Of a DNA stretch of 64,000 bases, positions 19,321-27,594 are shown piece by piece. Positions within the stretch are counted from its first letter, which is position 1. Every line of letters begins with the position of its first letter. This stretch comes from HK1 sp965221725. Its GTDB lineage: Bacteria > Pseudomonadota > Gammaproteobacteria > HK1. The position numbers and the translations under genes are program-made. The notes under the pieces were generated by a model. The model had not been told where the DNA came from and ran no database searches. It saw only the letters and a program-made list of their open reading frames with translations. The stretch is taken from positions 3,782,001-3,846,000 of the forward strand of contig OZ244909.1 of NCBI GenBank assembly GCA_965221725.1. Direction: 5' to 3'.

Positions 19321-20488
19321 CCCCCAACTGGAAGAACCGCACATTGTTCGTTGCGGACAACGTTCATATCATGCGCGGCATGAACTCAGAATCGGTCGAT
19401 TGTATCGCCACAGACCCGCCATTCAACGCCAAGCGCATTTTCAACGCGCCGCTTGGATCGAAGAAGGCTCAACAGAGATTTGATGACCGTTGGCGGTGGG
19501 ATGATGTCACCGGGGAGTGGCAGGATCTGTTGGCGACTGACCACCCCGCGATCAAGGAAGTCATTGAAGCGGCTGCCGTCATTGAGGGCGGAAGCATCAA
19601 TCCTCGTACCGGGAAGATCGACACCGGACGCACCAAGAACTCAATTGCGGCGTATTTGGCTTATATGGCTCCCCGCATCGTCGAAATGCGCCGCATCCTC
19701 AAGCCGACTGGCGTGCTGTTCATGCAGTGCAACTGGGAGGCAGATTCGTATCTTCGACTTTTGCTTGATGCGGTGTTCGGGCGAAACAAGCAGATCAACG
19801 CAATCTCGTGGAAGTGTCACCCGGCGAAAGGCTTGGCGAGGCGCCGACTTCCCGCAACCACGGGACCATTTTCGCTTACGGAAAGGGGTCAAGCTGGAAA
19901 TGGAATCCATCTTATGAGCCTTACGACCTTAATAAACTCCAGAAGAAATATACAAAGGCCGAAATCGCGAGCCTTTCGCTAGAGGATCAGAAGACACTCA
20001 AGCAGTATCGGTACTTTGATGGTGACCGCCGATACAGGCGCAGCGATCTCCAGAACCCGAATGACGACCGCCCGAATCTGACCTATGAATTTCTTGGCGT
20101 AACGCGCGTTTGGCGATGGACCCGCGAACGCATGGAGGCGGAGTATGCTGCAGGCCGAATCATTCAGACGATGGAAGGGAACGTTCCTGACTACAAGCGG
20201 TTTCTTGATGAACAGGCAGGCAGGCCGCGAGACGATGTGTGGCTGGACGTAATGCAGCCGGAAAGCAGTGAAACGGAATGGACAACGCGCAAACCCGTGA
20301 GCCTCTACCGACGCATCATTGAGTGCGCGACAGATGGCGACGACATGGTGTTGGACCCGTTCTGCGGCTGTGCGACGACATTGGCAGCGGCGGAATCTCT
20401 GGAGCCCCGGCGCCAATGGGCGGGGATCGACATTGATCCGGTTGCCGAAACTGAGACCGAGAAACGGCTGTTCAACGAAGCCGCCCTA
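19317..20488 (+). pseudogene. DNA methyltransferase portion of a methyltransferase-HNH gene (frameshifted, IS-interrupted)
   Basis: GTG 19317 overlaps the transposase stop (GTGA). The protein begins with FVADNVHIMRG and has CIATDPPFNAKRIFNAPLGS (motif IV, DPPF), then the AdoMet motif MVLDPFCGCATTLAAAE late in the sequence, the order of beta-class amino-methyltransferases. Near 19840-19856 the frame shifts: the first frame ends its homology at GLARRRLP and the second continues NHGTIFAYGKGSSWKWNPS. At 20487 it is cut by IS630. Joining 20488 directly to 21681 restores an open frame into an HNH domain. The methylated base is probably adenine, judging by DPPF. Confidence 0.8.
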
Positions 20489-21680
20489 GTGTCATGCGCC
20501 ATAATTTGGTTGAATCAACTGCTGTTTCGTGCCATGGTCGTGACTGCTCACTTGAGGGCGAGTGCGATGGCACGACCGATTTCGGTTTTGGAATTGACGT
20601 CGCAGGAGGAAGCGGAGCTCAACCGCCGCGTTCGCGCGCCGACAGCCGCGGCGCGCGACATCGTGCGAGCGCGCATCGTGCTGCTGCGCGCCCAGGGGAT
20701 GAGGCAGGCGGATGTGGCGCAGGCGGTGGGGTTGTCGACGACGTCGGTCAACAAGTGGTCGCAGCGCTTCGAGCGGCTGGGGCTGGAGGGCCTGACGGAC
20801 CGTCCGGGGCGAGGCGCCAAGGCGTCCATTTCGCCGGCGGTAGTCGAGGAGGTGCTCGCCAAAGCCGGCCAGGACGCGCCGGGCATGCGCCGACGCAGCA
20901 CACGCACCACGGCAGCCGAGGTCGGCATCTCGGCTTCGAGCGTGGGGCGCATCTGGCGAGGGCACGGCCTGAAACCGCACCGCAAGCGCACGTTCAAGCT
21001 GTCGAACGACCCGCAGTTCCACACCAAGTTCTGGGATGTCGTGGGGCTTTACCTCGACCCGCCACAGAGGTCCATCGTGCTTTGCTGCGACGAGAAGACC
21101 CAAATCCAGGCACTGGAGCGCACGCAGCCCGCACTGCCGCTTGGCACCGGCCACATCCGCACCGAAACCCACGACTACATCCGACACGGCACCATCACGC
21201 TGTTCGCGGCGATGAACTATCTGGACGGCAAGCTCATCCAGCGCCTGGAGGCCAGGCATACGCACGTCGAGTGGCTGCGCTTCCTCAAGCAGATCGACCG
21301 GCAGACCCCAAACGCGCTGACGATCCACGTCATTGCCGACAACTACGCCACGCACAAGCACGGCAAGGTCAAGGAATGGCTCGCCCGCCACCCGCGGTTC
21401 GAAATGCACTTCACGCCAACTTCGGGGTCTTGGCTCAATCTGGTCGAACGCTTCTTCGCCGACCTGACCGCCGTCATCCGCGACGCCAGCTTCACCAGCG
21501 TCGCCGAGTTGCGGCGCGAAATCGTGCGCCACTTGGCGGCGCACAACGAGAACCCACGGCCCTACCGCTGGACCGCAAAGGGCGAGGACATCCTCGCGAA
21601 GATCAGCCGCGCCAGGCAGCGGCTGGCCGAAGTCCGGAAAATCGATCATTAATTGAATCCATTTATGGCACAAGACACTA
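20487..21680 (+). mobile_element. IS630-family insertion sequence with TA duplication
   Basis: The element is bounded by TA at 20487-20488 and 21679-21680, the target duplication typical of IS630/Tc1-mariner elements. Its terminal repeats are GTGTCATGCGCCATAA on the left and, read inward from the right, GTGTCTTGTGCCATAA (14 of 16 matching). Length is about 1.19 kb including both TA copies, with one transposase gene. It lies exactly inside the methyltransferase-HNH gene. Confidence 0.92.
20567..21652 (+). CDS. IS630-family transposase
   Basis: 361 residues from ATG 20567. An N-terminal helix-turn-helix (ADVAQAVGLSTTSVNKWSQR, residues ~45-65) is followed by a winged-helix segment and a DDE core: VLCCDEKTQIQALER (first Asp), HVIADNYATHKHGK (second Asp) and GSWLNLVERFFADL (Glu). 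The gene fills the element and appears intact, so the copy may still move. The upstream methyltransferase frame reads into it without a stop, so a fused product is possible in principle. Confidence 0.9.
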   Translation: MARPISVLELTSQEEAELNRRVRAPTAAARDIVRARIVLLRAQGMRQADVAQAVGLSTTSVNKWSQRFERLGLEGLTDRPGRGAKASISPAVVEEVLAKAGQDAPGMRRRSTRTTAAEVGISASSVGRIWRGHGLKPHRKRTFKLSNDPQFHTKFWDVVGLYLDPPQRSIVLCCDEKTQIQALERTQPALPLGTGHIRTETHDYIRHGTITLFAAMNYLDGKLIQRLEARHTHVEWLRFLKQIDRQTPNALTIHVIADNYATHKHGKVKEWLARHPRFEMHFTPTSGSWLNLVERFFADLTAVIRDASFTSVAELRREIVRHLAAHNENPRPYRWTAKGEDILAKISRARQRLAEVRKIDH

Positions 21681-21998
21681 GTAGACCCGGAAGAAAGGGT
21701 GACGATCAGGAAGTCACTGCGTCGGACGGACGTTGAGCGTGTTGCGGACGCCAAGCTGCGTCAATCACTGTGGGCGCAGCAAGGGCGAAAGTGTGCGAAC
21801 CCGTACTGTGACTCCGATGGACTCCGCGCAGTTGACATGCATTTAGACCACCGAGTCCCCCGCTCACGCGGTGGTGATGATGATACGCTCAATCGAATGG
21901 CGTTGTGCGGCAACTGCAACCAGCGCAAGGGGAGTCGTTCGTGGGGCCGATTTCTCGACGAATACCGATCTGAACAACCACACCCGGCCAAGAGGTAG
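21681..21998 (+). pseudogene. HNH endonuclease portion of the methyltransferase-HNH gene
   Basis: This frame continues the methyltransferase frame if IS630 and one TA are removed (reading ...EAAL then VDPEERVTIRKS). It carries a zinc-binding HNH fold: CANPYCD, the catalytic DMHLDHRVPRSRGGDDD with DH, and CGNCNQRKGS, and ends at TAG 21998. It could be translated alone from GTG 21699. HNH tails on beta-class methyltransferases suggest a modification enzyme coupled to DNA cleavage or mobility. The predicted nuclease residues are all present. Confidence 0.8.
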
Positions 21999-22003
21999 CG
22001 CCA

Positions 22004-22040
22004 ATGACCGAAAAAGAAGCCGAGGAGTACGCGAAGCTGA
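22004..22040 (+). pseudogene. Start of a small gene truncated at the right edge of the insert
   Basis: ATG 22004, five bases after the HNH stop, begins MTEKEAEEYAKLMEI, an acidic, gene-like N-terminus. The sequence then turns into reverse-strand ugpE near 22041, so only about 12 codons are original. It is probably the next gene of the inserted element, cut by the junction. Confidence 0.4.
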
Positions 22041-22329
22041 TGGAGATCGCGATCTTCCCCACCGCGATCATCAGCGCCATGATCAGCGAGTTCCACATCA
22101 TCATGCCGACCGGCACGCTGCCCGCCGCCTCCATGCCGGAGCCAAGTATGGTGGTGTAGTTCTCGAGGAAATGATCGCCGGGCCACAGCGGGGTTCGGCC
22201 CGACATCAGCACCTCCACCGGATGCGTGGAGGCGACGAACGTGATCCAGATGGGCAGGGCGGTCACCAGCACACCGATGGAGAGCACGATGTGCGACAGC
22301 GCGGTGAGCCAGGGACGGTTCTCGACCAT
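22041..22329 (-). pseudogene. ugpE: UgpE permease, N-terminal part, cut off by insertion
   Basis: ATG 22329 lies 16 bases beyond the ugpA stop and begins MVENRPWLTALSHIVLSIG, closely like known UgpE. Homology continues through the first membrane segment and the periplasmic loop to AVGKIAISI, then ends near 22041. In the intact protein the next conserved block is the FRFPL segment, which is found at 17.5 kb. The membrane domain is therefore split before its coupling loop. Confidence 0.9.
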
Positions 22330-22344
22330 TCGCGTCGCCGCTCC

Positions 22345-23226
22345 TCAGTACGCCACTTTCCGCTCGATGTAGCGGAACTGGACCACGGTGAGCCCGATGA
22401 CGATGGCCATGAGCACCACCGACTGCGCGGCGGAGCCCCCCAGATCCAGCCCGATGAACCCGTCGCTGAACACCTTGTAGACGAGGATGGTGGTGGCCTG
22501 GGCGGGGCCGCCGCTGGTGGTGGCGTGCACGATGCCGAAGGTGTCGAAGAACGCATACACGATGTTGACCACCAGCAGGAAGAAGGTGGTCGGAGACAGC
22601 AGCGGAAACACGATGGTCCGAAATCGCTTGAACGGGCCGGCGCCGTCGATGGCCGCGGCTTCGATGAGCGAGCGCGGTATCGCCTGGAGGCCGGCGAGGA
22701 AGAACAGGAAGTTGTAGCTGACCTGCTTCCAGGCAGCAGCGAGGATGATGAGGATCATCGCATCGGAGCCATTCAGATAGTGGTTCCAGTCGTAGCCGAG
22801 CGCCTTCAGTACGTAGGCGAGGATGCCGATGGACGGGTTGAACATGAAGAACCACAGCACGCCGGCCACCGCCGGGGCGATCGCGTAGGGCCAGATGACC
22901 AGCGTTCGGTAGGTCGTCGCCCCCTTGATGATGCGGTCGGCCATCGCCGCGAGCAGGAGCGCCGCACCGAGCGAAAGCGACGTGGTCGCAACGGAGAACA
23001 CGATGGTGCGGCCGAAGCTCGCGAGATAGATGGAGTCCGAGAACAGGCCGGTGAAGTTGTCGAACCAGACGAACTTGCGGCTGAGCCCGAAGGCGTCTTC
23101 TAGCAGCACCGACTGGTAGAGAGCCTGGCTCGCGGGCCAGATGAAGAAGACGAGGGTGATGACGATCTGCGGGGCGACCAGCGCAAGGGCCAGACTTCGC
23201 CGGGAAAATGTGACGCGCTTTTCCAA
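22345..23226 (-). CDS. ugpA: Glycerol-3-phosphate ABC transporter permease UgpA
   Basis: 293 residues. The frame opens at TTG 23226 (EKRVTFSRRSLALALVAPQI), no ATG being near. Six membrane segments are apparent. The EAA coupling loop reads RSLIEAAAIDGAGPFKRFRT, and TSGGPAQATTILVYKVF is typical of UgpA. It would pair with UgpE in the inner membrane and be driven by UgpC. A 333-base gap separates it from ugpB upstream, and ugpE follows after 15 bases. Confidence 0.9.
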   Translation of the reverse strand: MEKRVTFSRRSLALALVAPQIVITLVFFIWPASQALYQSVLLEDAFGLSRKFVWFDNFTGLFSDSIYLASFGRTIVFSVATTSLSLGAALLLAAMADRIIKGATTYRTLVIWPYAIAPAVAGVLWFFMFNPSIGILAYVLKALGYDWNHYLNGSDAMILIILAAAWKQVSYNFLFFLAGLQAIPRSLIEAAAIDGAGPFKRFRTIVFPLLSPTTFFLLVVNIVYAFFDTFGIVHATTSGGPAQATTILVYKVFSDGFIGLDLGGSAAQSVVLMAIVIGLTVVQFRYIERKVAY

Positions 23227-23328
23227 TGGATCGCGGCGTTCGGATCGGTGGGGTACGGCGGCGTTCGGGCCAGGTCAGGGCCGCACGGGCCCCCGCCTGC
23301 GCGCGGGTGAAGTTTGCGACGTTCCCAT

Positions 23329-23415
23329 CGTCATTCCCGCGGAGCGGGAATGACGCAATCGACATGGCCAGGGTTGCGGCCCCACCATCACTCCCGCAAG
23401 GGGCGGGAGTGATGG
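23329..23415. repeat. Two REP-like hairpins in the 333-base ugpB-ugpA gap
   Basis: The first hairpin (23329-23355) has 12-base arms CGTCATTCCCGC and its complement around GGA. The second (23385-23415) has 13-base arms CCATCACTCCCGC and its complement. They look like a pair of bacterial interspersed palindromes. Between a binding-protein gene and its permease gene, such stems often protect the upstream mRNA and raise binding-protein levels. No gene is visible in 23227-23559. Confidence 0.75.
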
Positions 23416-23559
23416 AGTCCAGTGCCTCTCGGGCAGCGCCGGGCTGCATGCGGTCATCAAGCATGCGCGAGGGCGCACGGCGACCGGTTCGGCGGCCCCG
23501 ATGCCGTCGCTTCGGGGCCGCCGGGTCATCCGGGCGATTCGACGCACGCCGAACGTGCC

Positions 23560-24870
23560 TCAGTTCGCCGCCTCGAACTTGCGCAGCAGTCCGTTGCCGC
23601 GCGCGACGGCGGCGTCGAGCCCTTCCTGTGCCGACTTGTCGCCGGCCCAGATCGATTCGAGCTCCTCATTGATGATGTCGCGAATCTGGACGAAGCTGCC
23701 GAAGCGAAGGCCCTTGGAGTTCGCCGTGGGCGCCTTCCCGGTCATCTGCATGATCGCCACGTCCGTGCCCGGGTTCGCGTCGTAGAAGCCCTGCGACTTC
23801 GTGAGCTCGTAGGCGGCGGTAGTGATCGGCAGATAACCCGTGAACTGGTGCCAGTCCGCCTGCACCTCGGCCGAGGACAGGTAGCTGAAGAACTTCGCGA
23901 CGCCCTTGTACTCCTCGGCATCATGCCCCTGGAGCACCCACAGGGTCGCGCCGCCGATGATGGTGTTCTGCGGGGCGGAATCGACATCCGGCCAGTAGGG
24001 CAGGGTGGAGACCCCGAACTCGAAGTCCTTGGCGTTGGCCTTCACTCCGGCGTAGGCGGCGGAGGAGTTCATGTACATCACGCACTCCTGGCCGTAGAAC
24101 TTCGGCGCACTCTCGGAACGCCGGCCGCCGTAGTCGAAGACCTTGGATTTCTGCCACTCGGCGAGCTGCCCGATGTGCTTCACATGCACCGGGCTGTTGA
24201 TGACGAACTCCGTGCCCAAGCCCGCGAAGCCGTTGGCCATCGTGCCGATCGGCTGGTCGTGCCAGGCCGAGAAGTTCTCGATCTGGACCCAGGACTGCCA
24301 TCCGGTGGTGAACCCGCAGGGGTAGCCCGCAGTCTGCGCCTTCATCGCGGCCGCCTCGACCTCCGGCCACGTCTTCGGCGCGTCGGTGATGCCGGCCTTC
24401 TCGAACGCGGTCCGGTTGTAATAGAGCACCGGGGTGGAGCTGTTGAACGGCATCGACAGCATGTTGCCGTCGGTGTCGGTGTAGTACCCGGTGACCGAGG
24501 CCAGATAGTCGGCCGGGTCGAACGCCTCGCCCGCATCCGCCATCAACTGGTAGACGGGATAGATGGCGCCCTGCGCGGCCATCATGCTGGCGGTGCCGAC
24601 CTCGAAGACCTGGACGATGTGCGGCTGCTGCCGCGCGCGGAACGCGGCGATGGCGGCGGTCATGGTCTCGGTGTAGTTGCCCTTGTAGACGGGCATCAAC
24701 TTGTAGTCGGACTGGGATGCGTTGAAGCCATCGGCGATCTCGACCACCTTCTCGCCCAGCTTGCCGCCCATCGCGTGCCACCACTGGACTTCGGTGGCCG
24801 CCCGGACGAGCCCGGCGGAGGAGAGGACAATGGTCGCACCGATGACGGTGACAAGGGTCTTGAACTTCAT
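23560..24870 (-). CDS. ugpB: Glycerol-3-phosphate-binding periplasmic protein UgpB
   Basis: 436 residues from ATG 24870, with a signal peptide (KTLVTVIGATIVLSSAGLVRA) cut before ATEVQWWHAMGG. The WWHAMGG start, the PVYKGNYTETMTAAIAAFRA block and the TGYLPITTAAYELTKSQGF segment match UgpB. It captures glycerol-3-phosphate or glycerophosphodiesters in the periplasm and delivers them to UgpAE. It is the first gene of the ugpBAECQ set, transcribed away from a DeoR-type regulator. Confidence 0.92.
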   Translation of the reverse strand: MKFKTLVTVIGATIVLSSAGLVRAATEVQWWHAMGGKLGEKVVEIADGFNASQSDYKLMPVYKGNYTETMTAAIAAFRARQQPHIVQVFEVGTASMMAAQGAIYPVYQLMADAGEAFDPADYLASVTGYYTDTDGNMLSMPFNSSTPVLYYNRTAFEKAGITDAPKTWPEVEAAAMKAQTAGYPCGFTTGWQSWVQIENFSAWHDQPIGTMANGFAGLGTEFVINSPVHVKHIGQLAEWQKSKVFDYGGRRSESAPKFYGQECVMYMNSSAAYAGVKANAKDFEFGVSTLPYWPDVDSAPQNTIIGGATLWVLQGHDAEEYKGVAKFFSYLSSAEVQADWHQFTGYLPITTAAYELTKSQGFYDANPGTDVAIMQMTGKAPTANSKGLRFGSFVQIRDIINEELESIWAGDKSAQEGLDAAVARGNGLLRKFEAAN

Positions 24871-25113
24871 TTGGAAAATCTCCGTGTGAGTTGCCGGCCG
24901 CTGATGTCATGAACATCACATCAGAGTCGAAAATCTAGCACGGCAATGTGATATTCGGGAGAACCATCCGAGAAACGGTACTGTCGGGGAACATCGCCGC
25001 CGATTGTTGAAATCCTCTCACCGTCGCTCGACGCCCCTCGTCAGGCTCTGTCGAGCCCGGAGGCCGGCTTGGCCCGGTCTTGGTCTCCGATGATTGGCGA
25101 TATCTTCCGGTCC

Positions 25114-25131
25114 ATGTAAGGTATCTTACAT
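25114..25131. promoter_or_regulatory. Palindrome between ugpB and the DeoR-type gene
   Basis: ATGTAAG and CTTACAT are exact complements around GTAT, 29 bases before the regulator start and about 240 bases before ugpB. The position in a divergent intergenic region suggests an operator used by the DeoR/GlpR-type protein for itself and perhaps for ugp. No other copy was noticed nearby. Confidence 0.5.
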
Positions 25132-25159
25132 CGTGGATCGAGTTCCAGCCGACAAAGCG

Positions 25160-25951
25160 ATGTCTCCCATGCCTGCTGATGCGACGACGAAACCAGGAGT
25201 GATCACTCGTCACGAGGGCATCCTTTCGGTGCTGCGACGCCGGGGATTCGTCTCGATCGGTGGTTTGGCGAAGTCGTTCCGGGTTTCCGAACAGACCGCG
25301 CGGCGGGACCTCAAGGTGCTCGAGCATCAGGGGCTGGTCACCAGGTACCACGGTGGTGCGGGTCTGCCGGCCGGGCCTTCGGAACGGTCCTACGAGAACC
25401 GCAAGATCCGCTTCGCGGCGGAGAAGAAGCGCATCGCGAAAGCCGTTGCCGCCCGGATTCCCGAGGATGCGACCGTGTTCATCGACATCGGCACTACCAT
25501 GGAGGCGATTGCCGAGGCGTTGCTCGACCATCAGAGCCTGACCATCATCACCAACCACCTCTCGGTAGCAATCATTCTGAGCCGTCATCCGAAGTTCCAG
25601 ATCCTGCTGGCCGGAGGGATTCTGCGCCACAATGATCATGCGACCACGGGAGAAGCGGCCCGGGTGTTTCTGGAACGTTTCCGGGTCGGCTACGGGATTT
25701 TCAGCGTTGGTGCCATCAATGCCGACGGTGAGTTGCTCGACTACGACTATCGGGATATCGACGTCTCGGCCATGGCCATGCGCATTTCGCGTCGCAAGTT
25801 CATCGCCATGGACCACTCGAAGTTCGAAGCCGACGCGGTGGTCCACGCCGGCTCCGTGGCGGACATCGATGCCATCTTCACGGATCGGCCGCCCCCGGCC
25901 GCGGTCGAGGCCGTCATCCGCCATCATGGCGTGACCATCCACTTGGCCTGA
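25160..25951 (+). CDS. DeoR/GlpR-family transcriptional regulator
   Basis: 263 residues from ATG 25160 (ATG 25169 also possible). The N-terminal DeoR helix-turn-helix reads RHEGILSVLRRRGFVSIGG then RVSEQTARRDLKVLEHQGLV (residues ~16-60). The C-terminal sugar-phosphate sensor domain shows VFIDIGTTMEAIAEALLDH and later FIAMDHSKFEADAVVH. GlpR-like proteins repress glycerol or sugar-phosphate genes and are released by a phosphorylated ligand. Its divergent position next to ugpB makes ugp control likely. The sugar ABC genes downstream are another possible target. Confidence 0.85.
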   Translation: MSPMPADATTKPGVITRHEGILSVLRRRGFVSIGGLAKSFRVSEQTARRDLKVLEHQGLVTRYHGGAGLPAGPSERSYENRKIRFAAEKKRIAKAVAARIPEDATVFIDIGTTMEAIAEALLDHQSLTIITNHLSVAIILSRHPKFQILLAGGILRHNDHATTGEAARVFLERFRVGYGIFSVGAINADGELLDYDYRDIDVSAMAMRISRRKFIAMDHSKFEADAVVHAGSVADIDAIFTDRPPPAAVEAVIRHHGVTIHLA

Positions 25952-26101
25952 TTGTCGTGAGAGCCGGCCACGGCCCGGGTTCCCGGTCCGCTGTTGCGCA
26001 GGAACAACCGGTGGGCCTCGACCAGGTTCGACGAATGGTCGGTGTTCCCATGCAGGCGCATTCGGTCGGAATCGTGAAGATGTAATTTTTCTTCTTATTT
26101 T

Positions 26102-26119
26102 GTGTCATGTTATTGACAC
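26102..26119. promoter_or_regulatory. Palindrome upstream of the truncated sugar ABC operon
   Basis: GTGTCA and TGACAC flank TGTTAT, in a locally AT-rich stretch 46 bases before the ATPase remnant at 26166. TTGACA within the right arm and TATCAT at 26131 resemble promoter boxes but lie only 12 bases apart, so the promoter reading is weak. An operator for a LacI- or DeoR-type protein is possible. Confidence 0.35.
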
Positions 26120-26165
26120 CCGAGCGTTGCTATCATGACGCAGCGTCGGGTGTTCAAGGGGACCG

Positions 26166-26610
26166 ATGGCTGCCATCGAACTCATCCGCGTCACCAAGAC
26201 CTGGGGCGCTACCGTGGCTGTCCGGGATATTTCGTTCGAGGTGGACGAGGGCAGCTTCGTGGTCCTGCTGGGGCCGTCCGGGTGCGGCAAATCGACGACG
26301 CTGCGCATGATCGCCGGACTCGACGAGGTGACGAGTGGTCGGGTGCTGATCGGCGGCGAGGAAATGACCGGAGCGCCCCCCGCCGAGCGCCGCGTGTCCA
26401 TGGTGTTCCAGTCCTACGCGCTGTTTCCGCATCTGGACGTCGGCGAGAACATCCTGTTCGGTCTCAAGGCGCGCAGGGTGGCGAAGACCGAGCAGCGCAA
26501 TCGTCTCGCTCGCGTCGCGGAGATGGTGGGTCTTGCGGATCTGCTCGACCGCAAACCGGCCCAACTCTCGGGAGGCCAGCGGCAGCGGGTGGCGCTGGCG
26601 CGGGCGATCG
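26166..26610 (+). pseudogene. Sugar ABC transporter ATPase, N-terminal fragment
   Basis: ATG 26166 opens a normal MalK/UgpC-type ATPase with Walker A GPSGCGKST, Q-loop FQSYALFPHLD and signature LSGGQRQRVALARA. Homology stops right after ARAI at about 26610, before Walker B. The following bases encode the middle of a binding protein in another frame. The Walker B Asp/Glu, the H-loop and the TOBE domain are missing, so it cannot hydrolyse ATP. Confidence 0.9.
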
Positions 26611-27510
26611 ATGGAGAACGGCATCACCGGGGGCAAGACCTGGGGGATTCCGTTCCAGCGTTCGACCATCGTCATGTACTACAACAAGGACGCGTTCCGT
26701 GAAGCCGGGCTCGACCCCGACAACCCGCCGGCGACCTGGGAGGAACTGGCGGCGGCCGGGAAGAAGCTGGTCAGCAGGAGCGGGGATCAGGTCGAGCGCT
26801 GGGGGATGATGATTCCCTCGACCGGGTATCCGTACTGGATGTTCGGTGCGCTGACCATGCAGAACGATCAGGTGCTGATGAACGGCGACGGCAACGAGAC
26901 GTACTTCGACGCGCCGGCCACGCAGGAGGCGCTCCGGTTCTGGCGCGACCTCGGCGCCGTCCACGGTGTGATGCCCTCGGGGACGATCGAGTGGGGCACG
27001 CTCAGGAAGAACTTCCTGGAGGCCAGGACCGCCATCATGTGGCACTCGACCGGCAATCTGACCGCAGTGAAGAAGAACGCACAGTTCGACTTCGGGGTGG
27101 CCATGCTGCCGGCGAACAAGCGTCGCGGCACCCCCACCGGCGGCGGCAACTTCTACATCTTCAAGCAGACCACGCCCGAGGAGCGCAGGGCGGCGATGAA
27201 GCTCGTCCGCTTCCTGACCCAGCCCGAGCGGACCGCGCAGTGGAGTATCCAGACCGGTTACATCGGCACCCGTCCGGACGCCTACGAGACGCCGGCTCTG
27301 AAGCAGTACGTAGTCGACTTCCCTCCTGCCGCGGTGGCGCGCGATCAGCTCGAGTTCGCGACCGCGGAGCTGTCCACCTACCAGACCGGCCGCGTCCGCA
27401 AGCTTCTGGATGACGCGATCCAGGCCGTGCTGACGGACCAGAAGTCGGTCGAGGATGCGCTCGGCTCGGCGCAGAAGCAGGCCGACCGCCTGCTGAAGCG
27501 CTATCGCTGA
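26611..27510 (+). pseudogene. Extracellular sugar-binding protein (UgpB type), N-terminally truncated
   Basis: From about 26611 the frame reads MENGITGGKTWGIPFQRSTI and continues to YR and TGA 27510. This is the C-terminal two thirds of a family 1 solute-binding protein, with typical STIVMYYNKDAFREAGLDP and GGGNFYIFKQTTPEERRAA. The signal peptide and first ~120 residues are gone. Without a signal it would stay in the cytoplasm. A deletion that fused the two genes is the simplest explanation. Confidence 0.88.
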
Positions 27511-27594
27511 GCGTCGGAGGTGGTCTCGGCGGGCGGTCGCCGCCCGCCGAGGTCCGCATCGGAGTTCGGTTCAGACCATGAATGTCCTCTTTCC

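Larger units (their letters stand above)
17537..22040. mobile_element. About 4.5-kb foreign insert in ugpE with IS1595-type transposase and cargo
   Basis: The two halves of ugpE end at about 17536 and 22041. Between them lie a truncated HTH gene (minus), an IS1595/ISXO2-type transposase, a DNA methyltransferase-HNH gene whose GTG overlaps the transposase stop, an IS630 copy inside that gene, and the start of another small gene cut off at the right edge. Members of the IS1595 family are known to carry passenger genes. I could not find terminal inverted repeats or an 8-base target duplication at the two ugpE junctions. The ends may have eroded, or the element may lie inside a larger recombined segment. 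Confidence 0.7.

Noticed and set aside
17537..22040. Simple IS1595 insertion with clean terminal repeats
   Set aside because: I compared the sequence at both ugpE junctions and found neither inverted ends nor an 8-base duplication, so clean boundaries are not claimed.
21761..23464. 567-codon minus-strand open frame over ugpA and ugpE
   Set aside because: It lies in another frame of real ugp genes and its product is Arg/His/Pro-rich with no family pattern, a typical high-GC shadow.
26102..26136. Sigma-70 promoter with TTGACA and TATCAT
   Set aside because: The boxes are only 12 bases apart, too short for a normal promoter, so only the palindrome is listed.
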